Assembly: GCA_963721385.1 (NCBI GenBank)
Contig: CAVRJB010000019.1
Coordinates: forward strand, 372,001 to 436,000
DNA from: DAOMFB01 sp963721385
GTDB lineage: Bacteria; Acidobacteriota; Thermoanaerobaculia; UBA5066
Reading direction: 5' to 3'
DNA: 64,000 bases
Shown: one piece after another, positions 45,231-51,700 of the stretch
Numbering within the stretch: position 1 is the stretch's first letter
How the letters are laid out: every line of letters begins with the position of its first letter
Notes under the pieces: generated by a model
Databases searched by the model: none
Told to the model about the DNA's origin: nothing
The model's input: only the letters and a program-made list of their open reading frames with translations
Made by a program: the position numbers and the translations under genes

Positions 45231-46228
45231 GTTTCGAGTCTATCAGGCGAGATCGGGCGCGCGGGCCGGCGCCGGGCGAGGCGGACGACCCTGGAATCGG
45301 CCGACAGGCGCCGCCCGGCGAGGCTTTCCGCCCAGGAGACGTCGCCCCGGAAGAGCCGCCGGACGGCTTTCTCCACCTGCCGCCGCCCGGGCACCGCGCC
45401 TGCGGCTCCGACCGCCCGGAGGAGGAGCCTTCCCGCGGCTTCCTCGCCGAGGGAGACGACGAGGAGACGGGGCCAGGGCCCCTCGAGCGGGACGCCAGCC
45501 CCGGCGAGCGCTGCGTCGATCCTCCCGTCGAGGGTCGCGATTCGGGCGGACCAGGCTTCGCCGGCCCGGGCGAGGCGGGCCGCGGTCCCCGGTGACCCGG
45601 CCTCGAGAGCGGGAATCTCCCGCCGCCGGATCCGGTTCCTGAGGAGCGCCTCGTTCTCGTTCGTCTCGTCCTCGCGCCAGGCGATCCCGCGGGAGGAGAG
45701 GAAGGCGCGGAGCTCGGCCCGCCCGAAGGAGAGGAGAGGGCGGACGACGCCGTCCGCCCGGTGCGCCCGGATCCCGCCGCGCGTCCGGCCCGCGTGCCGG
45801 TGGAGATTCAGGAGAACGGTCTCGGCCTGGTCGTCGGCCGTGTGCCCGGTGGCGACGCGGGTGCCCGGGCCGATTTCACGCGCCAGAGCGAGGAGCGCCG
45901 CGTAGCGCTCCCGGCGGGCCGCGGCCTCGAGGCTCTCTCCGGGCCGTCGCCGCCCCTTCACGTCGACCGGGCGGAGCGCGAAAGGGACGCCGAGCCCGGC
46001 GGCGAGCCGCGCGGCGAGAAGCGCGTCGCGCTCGCCGGATTCGCCCCGGAGGCCGTGCGCCACGTGAGCCGCGACGACGGGCAGGCCGCGAGGCGCCGCC
46101 CAGGTGTCGAGGAGCACGAGGAGCGCGACCGAGTCCCCGCCTCCGGAGCACGCCACGACGACGCACGGCGCGCCGTCGAGAAGGCGCGACGCGTCGAGAT
46201 GCCGGGCGAACTGTTCGGGAAGGCCCAT
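45227..46228 (-). CDS. tilS: tRNA(Ile)-lysidine synthase TilS
   Basis: TilS attaches lysine to C34 of the CAU-anticodon isoleucine tRNA so that it reads AUA. The PP-loop SGGGDS is at residues 28-33, followed by HVAHGLRGESGERD, ATGHTADDQAETVLLNL and RNRIRRREIPALE, all family signatures. ATG 46228 is chosen because any longer start would run into the tRNA gene 30 bases upstream. Its stop overlaps hpt by GTGA. At 333 residues it is a compact form with a reduced C-terminal domain. Confidence 0.93.
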   Translation of the reverse strand: MGLPEQFARHLDASRLLDGAPCVVVACSGGGDSVALLVLLDTWAAPRGLPVVAAHVAHGLRGESGERDALLAARLAAGLGVPFALRPVDVKGRRRPGESLEAAARRERYAALLALAREIGPGTRVATGHTADDQAETVLLNLHRHAGRTRGGIRAHRADGVVRPLLSFGRAELRAFLSSRGIAWREDETNENEALLRNRIRRREIPALEAGSPGTAARLARAGEAWSARIATLDGRIDAALAGAGVPLEGPWPRLLVVSLGEEAAGRLLLRAVGAAGAVPGRRQVEKAVRRLFRGDVSWAESLAGRRLSADSRVVRLARRRPARPISPDRLET

Positions 46229-46258
46229 CGGGAAGAGCTTAAACGGGCGGGAGAAGTC

Positions 46259-46334
46259 TGGTGGCGGTGGGCGGATTCGAACCGCCGACACGGGGCTTAT
46301 GAGACCCCTGCAACTACCACTGTGCTACACCGCC
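46259..46334 (-). tRNA. tRNA with CAU anticodon, probably tRNA-Met (elongator)
   Basis: The minus-strand sequence folds as a 76-nt cloverleaf. The acceptor GGCGGTG pairs with CACCGCC, and A73 and an encoded CCA end follow. The T arm is GGCGG-TTCGAAT-CCGCC. The anticodon stem GGGGT/GCCCC holds the loop CTCATAA, anticodon CAU. The D arm has a C-T mismatch at its top pair. The stem lacks the three G-C pairs next to the loop that mark initiators, so an elongator Met tRNA is most likely. A CAU isoleucine tRNA, the TilS substrate, cannot be excluded because tilS lies 30 bases downstream on the same strand. Confidence 0.93.
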
Positions 46335-46380
46335 AAAGGGACGCACGGGGGCCGCGCGCGGGGCGACATGCTAGCAGCTT

Positions 46381-46386
46381 TATCAT
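46381..46386 (+). promoter_or_regulatory. Candidate -10 element of the small zinc-ribbon gene, leaderless type
   Basis: TATCAT is followed by six bases (GGGGTC) and the ATG at 46393. There is no separate ribosome site. The spacing is the same as in six other genes of this window. Confidence 0.5.
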
Positions 46387-46392
46387 GGGGTC

Positions 46393-46632
46393 ATGGTCCT
46401 GAACCGCCCGGACAACCCCGGGCCACCGATCGCGACGAAGACCTGCCAGCGCTGCGGCGCGGAGGTCGAGGAGAAGCGCGTCTACCGCTGTCCCTGGTGC
46501 TTCAAAGAGTTCTGCCACGCCTGCCGCTACCCGCGCGGCAGCGCCGACTTCTGCAGCCGCGCCTGCTCCGAGGCGATGTTCCACGGAGGGGACGACGAGG
46601 AGTCGCCCGAGGACGAGAAGGACATCGGCTGA
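46393..46632 (+). CDS. Small zinc-ribbon/zinc-finger protein, function unknown
   Basis: The 79-residue protein contains a dense set of metal-ligand pairs: CQRC, CPWC, CHAC and CSRAC, spaced for two zinc sites (residues 18-56), and then an acidic tail (DDEESPEDEKD). It has no membrane segment. Such proteins can bind nucleic acid or protein, but no family is recognised. ATG 46393 has TATCAT six bases before it. The gene lies alone between the tRNA/tilS cluster (divergent) and the M64 peptidase (convergent). Confidence 0.75.
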   Translation: MVLNRPDNPGPPIATKTCQRCGAEVEEKRVYRCPWCFKEFCHACRYPRGSADFCSRACSEAMFHGGDDEESPEDEKDIG

Positions 46633-46661
46633 GCCGCCCGGCCGGGATCGATGGCGCTCAG
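46629..46661. terminator. Possible bidirectional terminator hairpin
   Basis: CTGAGcCGCC and GGCGCTCAG pair with one bulged base and a 14-base loop, between the convergent zinc-ribbon and M64 genes. There is no T run, so it is a weak candidate. Confidence 0.3.
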
Positions 46662-48094
46662 CGGCTCTCGCGGTCGATGACGCGCTCGATAGCACGGCGG
46701 CAGACCGGGCAGAAACCAACTTCGTCACGCGTGAACATGATGCAGTCGGCCGCCGGCCGGTAGAGCCCCTTCGCCTCGTAGGAGGCTCCCTCGAACGCCC
46801 CGACCTTCCCGGACCAGGCCGTCGACGAGAGGAGCTTCGTGTCGACGGCGAGCTGCTTCCGGAAGAGCTCGTCGATCTCCGCGGGCGTGGCTCCGGCGGC
46901 GATCCGCTTCTTCCTCTCGGCCTGAAAAGCGTGGCTCTCCTTCTCGAACGCCTCCTTGTCCCAGGGCGTCGGGAGCGGCGTCCCGTCCGCCACGAGATCG
47001 CGCCACTTGAGGCGCGCGGGGTCCTTGAGCGCGGTGACGTTCGGCTCCCACGGCTCGGCCCGCTCCGCCGCGCCGGTCTCGTAGGCCACGTCGGAGGTGT
47101 AGTACTCGTCGGCGAGGCCGGCGAAGTGGTGGCCGAATTCGTGGACGAAGACGTACTCGGCGAACGCGGTGTCGACGGCCGCCGTGGCCTGGAAGTTGGC
47201 GATGCCGCCGCCGCCGTAACGAGCTTCGTTGACGAGAATCTCGACGGCGTCGTACGGCGCCCCCGAGGCGGCTTCGCGGAGCGCCCGGTCCTCGTACGTC
47301 AGCACGTACCGCTCCGAGCCGAAGATGCCGTACTGGACGGAGAGCGGCGTCCGGCGGAAGACCTTCGAGTCAGGGCGGAAGACGCCGCTCTTCTCCGACG
47401 GCAGGAAGAGAAGCCGGACATTGAAGTCCGCCTTTCGCGAGCGGAACGGCTCGTACTTCTCGAAGAGGAGCCCGACGAGCCGCCGGGCATCCCCGACGAA
47501 CTTGGCCTCCTCGGCGGCGCGGTAGCCCTCGGAGAGGACGAGGAGATCCACCTTCGTGGCTGGCGGGCCGTTCACGAAAAGCGGGATCACCTTTCCCTCG
47601 GCCGCGCGCGGGGCCGGGTTGACTCTCCACGAGGCGGGATCGAGGCGCATCGACCAGATCTGCCGGAAGAGGTTCTCGCGGTCGCGGCGCTTGAGGACGA
47701 CCTGCACGGGTCGGGCAGGCCACGGGAAGCGGAGCGACTCCGGAAAGGTCCGAGAGACCCGCTTCGCCTCGTCGGTCGTCTCCCATTCGCCGAAGATCGA
47801 GGAGTACCCGCGCGAGAAGAGGACGCGGTTCGTTTCCGGGTCGACGATCTCGAACAGGAACGCGCCGAGGTTCAGCTCGTCGACGAGGCGCGTCCGGCTC
47901 CCGGGCCACTCGCCGTCGTCCACGGCGCGGTCAAACGCCACGACCTCGCCTCCGGGGCCACCCGTGTGGAAGAGGTCGACGCGCATCGTCCGCGGCGTGA
48001 ACGCCGCGTCGAACGGAGAGGGGATCGGCGAGGCGGCGAGGAGGGCCAGGGAGAGGAGCGCGAGGGAAGCGGGGACGAGACGTGTCACGGACAT
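46658..48094 (-). CDS. Secreted M64-family (IgA-peptidase-like) metallopeptidase
   Basis: The 478-residue protein begins with a signal peptide (LVPASLALLSLALLAASPIP). An N-terminal beta-rich domain is followed by the M64 catalytic region with the zinc motif HEFGHHFAGLADEYY (HExxH at 318-322) and the preceding VLSEGYRAAEEAKF and ILVNEARYGGGGIANF typical of the family. The C-terminus has a Cys pair (CIMFTRDEVGFCPVC). The family includes an IgA protease of Clostridium, but most members have unknown substrates. ATG 48094 has GATAAT exactly six bases upstream, overlapping the promoter of divergent thpR. Confidence 0.88.
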   Translation of the reverse strand: MSVTRLVPASLALLSLALLAASPIPSPFDAAFTPRTMRVDLFHTGGPGGEVVAFDRAVDDGEWPGSRTRLVDELNLGAFLFEIVDPETNRVLFSRGYSSIFGEWETTDEAKRVSRTFPESLRFPWPARPVQVVLKRRDRENLFRQIWSMRLDPASWRVNPAPRAAEGKVIPLFVNGPPATKVDLLVLSEGYRAAEEAKFVGDARRLVGLLFEKYEPFRSRKADFNVRLLFLPSEKSGVFRPDSKVFRRTPLSVQYGIFGSERYVLTYEDRALREAASGAPYDAVEILVNEARYGGGGIANFQATAAVDTAFAEYVFVHEFGHHFAGLADEYYTSDVAYETGAAERAEPWEPNVTALKDPARLKWRDLVADGTPLPTPWDKEAFEKESHAFQAERKKRIAAGATPAEIDELFRKQLAVDTKLLSSTAWSGKVGAFEGASYEAKGLYRPAADCIMFTRDEVGFCPVCRRAIERVIDRESR

Positions 48095-48099
48095 GCGAC

Positions 48100-48106
48100 G
48101 ATTATC
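48100..48106. promoter_or_regulatory. Shared, symmetric -10 element for two divergent leaderless genes
   Basis: Seven bases hold GATTAT on the plus strand (48100-48105) and GATAAT on the minus strand (48106-48101). Each hexamer ends exactly six bases before its own start codon: GTG 48112 for thpR and ATG 48094 for the M64 peptidase. The whole intergenic region is only 17 bases and contains no ribosome site. Confidence 0.6.
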
Positions 48107-48111
48107 GGACC

Positions 48112-48675
48112 GTGCGGGCGTTTCTGGCGGTCCCGGTCGGCGACGAGGAGGCGCTCCGTCGCCTTCGCGAGTGGCTCGCCCGGCTGGAAGGGACCCCGGG
48201 CCTCCGGCCGGTCCCGGCGCACCAGCTCCACTTCACGCTGAAGTTCTTCGAGGAGCTGCCGGCGGACCGCGTGGCCGCGGCGAAGGAGGCCGCGGCTCGC
48301 GCGGTGGCCTCCGTCCCCTCGTTCTCGCTGGATCTCGCCGGCCTCGGTGTCTTTCCGCCGCGCGGCCCGGCGCGCGTCCTCTGGATCGGCTGCGCTGCCG
48401 GAGGCGCTGCGCTCGTTTCGCTGGCCTCGGCGGTCGAACGGGAATTCACGTTCGAGGGATTTTCCCCGGAAGCCCGTCCCTTTTCACCCCACCTGACCCT
48501 CGCGCGCGCGAAAGACCCGCGCGCCGGGCGCGCAGCGGTCGATTTCGCCTCCGCGAACGCTGATTTCGACGGCGGCGTGCTCAGCGTCAAGGAACTGGTC
48601 CTCTACGGCTCGGTCCTCGGTTCTTCAGGAGCCCTTCACACTCCTCTCGCACGTTTTCCCCTCGCTGGCTCTTGA
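48112..48675 (+). CDS. thpR: RNA 2',3'-cyclic phosphodiesterase ThpR (2H family)
   Basis: ThpR/LigT enzymes open 2',3'-cyclic phosphates on RNA ends. The two catalytic HxTL motifs are HFTLKF at about residues 40-45 and HLTLAR near 128, and FPPRGPARVLWIG is typical of the family. The length of 187 residues is normal. The start is GTG 48112, giving the family N-terminus MRAFLAVPVG; an in-frame GTG or ATG further up would lie inside the divergent M64 gene. The start is six bases from a -10-like GATTAT, so the mRNA is probably leaderless. Confidence 0.9.
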   Translation: MRAFLAVPVGDEEALRRLREWLARLEGTPGLRPVPAHQLHFTLKFFEELPADRVAAAKEAAARAVASVPSFSLDLAGLGVFPPRGPARVLWIGCAAGGAALVSLASAVEREFTFEGFSPEARPFSPHLTLARAKDPRAGRAAVDFASANADFDGGVLSVKELVLYGSVLGSSGALHTPLARFPLAGS

Positions 48676-48761
48676 CACGGCTTTGGTCGTACGATGAGCA
48701 CAGCTTTTGACCCCTTTTTCGGGTCCCTCTCGGGCTGCCAGGGAGGGACAGGGGAGAGCCG

Positions 48762-51700
48762 ATGAAACGGGAACGTCGGAACGCCTCGATCGCCGCGGCC
48801 TCTCTCGCCGCCGTCTTCGCGGCCTGCCTCTCCGTTCAGGCTGCCGACGGAGCCTGGGACCGGCCTCCGATGTCCTTCGAGCCGAACGTCGGGCAGTTTC
48901 CCGCCGAGGTGAAGTTCTTCACGCGCGGACCCGGTTACCAGCTCTTCCTGACGCCGACGGAAGCGGTCTTCTCGTTCGTCGGGGCAGAGCGGAAAACCCG
49001 CGTCGTCCGGATGAGAATCGAGGGCGCGAACCCGCGGACGAGAATCGTCGGGGAAGACCCGCTGCCGGGGAAAGTGCACTACATCGTCGGCAACGACCCG
49101 AAGAAGTGGCGGACCGACATCCCGACCTTCCGAAGAGTCCGCTTCGAGAACGTCTACCCGGGAATCCACCTCGTCTACTACGGGAACGAGAGCGGCCTGC
49201 TCGAGTACGACTTTCTCCTCCGGCCCGGCGCGGACCCGTCGGCGCCCCGGGTCTCGTTCCGGGGACTTGGCCGGGTCAGAGAGAGTCCGGCAGGCGACCT
49301 CGTGGCCCACGCCCCGGCGGGCTCGTTCAGCCTCAGGAAGCCGGTCGCCTGGCAGGAGTCGGGTGGGGTCCGGACGGAGACGGCCGTCGCGTACCGGGCC
49401 GCCGGGAATTCGGCCTTCGGGTTCGACGTCCCGTTCTTCGACGGCTCGAGACCGCTCGTCATCGACCCGACGCTCGACTTCTCGACCTATCTCGGCGGAA
49501 CCGGAACGGACGGGGTGAGGGACGTCGCGGTCGACGGCGCCGGCAACGCCTACGCGGCCGGCGACACGCCGGGCCGGGGCTTTCCGATCGCCGGCGGGCT
49601 CGGGATCGGGAGCGACGGCATTCACTACAAGGTCTTCGTCTCGAAGTTCACTCCGAACGGAAGCCTCCTCTTCTCGACCTTCTTCGGCGGCTCACTGGAC
49701 GAGCTGAGCCCGCGGATCGCGGTCGACTCCCAGTCCAGCGTCTATCTCTGCGGCCAGACCTTCTCCTCCGACATCCCGCTCGTGAACCCCTACCAGTCGT
49801 CGCGGCCGGGCGGCGGCACGAGCCACGTGCCGTTCGTGGCGAAGATCAACGCCTCCGGGAACGCGATCGTCTATTCGACGTTCCTTTCCGGAAGCAACCC
49901 GGCGTCGGATCCGAGGGCGATTGCGGTCGACTCCTCCGGCAGCGCGACCGTCGCCGGCACGACCGACGACCCGACTTTCCCGCGGCTGAACTCGCTGCAG
50001 GCGGCCTGCGGAGGCGGCCTCTTCGTGACGCGATTCAATCCGGCCGGCAACACGCTCGCTTTCTCGTCCTGCATTGCGGGCGGGAGCCCGGTTCCGGCCG
50101 CCGTCGCCGTCGAATCGTCGGGCGCCACGTGGGTCGTCGGCTCGGTCTTCGACCCCGGCTCGGCCGCCTTTCCGCTTCAGAACCCGACGCAGGCGACTTA
50201 CGGCGGCGGGGCCCTCGACGCGTTCGTTCTGAAGCTCGGATCGGCCGGAAACACCCTTCTCTTCTCGACGTACCTCGGCGGCGGCACCGTCGACGCCGCC
50301 ACGAGCGTCTCCCTCGACTCGGGTGACAACGCCTACGTCGGCGGGACGGCAGGCACCGGTTTTCCCGCGAGTGCCCTCTACCCGGCGCTCCCGGGGAATG
50401 CGTTCGTGGCGAAGTACACCTCGGTGGGAAGCGACGTCTGGGCGGTCATCGCCCCGGTCTTCAGCGACTTCTTTGTTCGTGTGGCGGTCGACGGGTCGGG
50501 GCGGGCGCACGTGGTCGGGACGGCGCCGGCCGGCTTCCCGCTCGTCAACCCGGTCCTCGACACGGACTTCGGCAACACGCCGCTCGGCGTTCTGCGTCTC
50601 TCGCCCTCGGGCGGCGCCATCGAGTTCTCGACGCGGCTCGCCGGCACCGCCCTGCCGGTCGCCTCGCTGAGCGCCACGGGAATCGCGGTCGACCCGGGCG
50701 GCGCGATCGTGGTCGGCGGCACGACGACCCAGCAGGGGTTCCCGGTCAAGAACGCGGTGGGCGGCTCACTCGCGGGCTCCTCCGACGGCTTCGTGACCCG
50801 GATGGACCCGGAGGCCGGGCCGACGGTCACCGGAACGCTTCCCGGCTCCGGGCCGTCGCTCGGCGGATCGTCGATCACGGTCACGGGCAACGGATTCCAG
50901 CCCGGGGCGAGCGTCACGCTTGGCGGGTCGGTCGCCTCGACGGTCGGCGTCACGTCGAACGCCATCACCGCGGTGACGGGCCCGCATGCGGCGGGGACCG
51001 TGGCGGTCCGGGTGGACAACCCCGACGGATCGGCGGCCGAGCTGGCGAACGGCTTCACGTACCTCTGCGGGTCCACGGCCCCGACGGCGACCGTGAGCGG
51101 ATCGACGACGATCTGCTCCGGTGACACGGCAAGCCTCGCGGCGGCCCTGTCGGGAACCGGCCCCTGGACGCTCACCTGGTCCGATGGCGTCGTCCAGAGC
51201 GGCATCGTCTCGAGCCCCGCGACACGAAGCGTCAACCCCGCCGCGACGACGGTGTACGGCGTGACGACCGTCGTCGACCAGAACTGCGCCGGCGCGGGAA
51301 GCGGGGGCGCCACGGTCTCTGTCGTCCTCCGGCCGTCCGCGGCGATCACCGCCCCGGCGGCCGCCTGTGTCGGCGCCACCGGCCTTCCGGCCTCGGTCCC
51401 GGACGCGGGGGCCGGGGTGACGTACGCCTGGACGATCACGAACGGCACGATCACGTCCGGGGCCGGGACGTACGCCATCACGTTCTCGGCCGGCGCGACC
51501 TCGCCGCTCCAGCTCGCCGTGACGGTTTCGAACGGCGCCTGCTCGTCGGCGTCGTCCGCGAGCCTCCCGGTCACGCCGGCGCCCACCGCCGTCGTGACGG
51601 GCGGCGGCACCGTCTGCGCCGGCCAGCCGGCCGCGATCACGGTCGCCCTGACGGGCGCGCCGCCCTGGACGCTCAGGTGGAGCGACGGCCTCCTCGAAAG

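Noticed and set aside
46228..46291. Longer tilS start at 46291
   Set aside because: It would extend the protein into the tRNA gene; the ATG at 46228 gives the normal TilS N-terminus.
48672..48695. TTGACA at 48672 as a classical promoter for the giant secreted protein gene
   Set aside because: The -35 is perfect, but no acceptable -10 lies at 16-18 bases; the nearest (TACGAT) is only 12 bases away.
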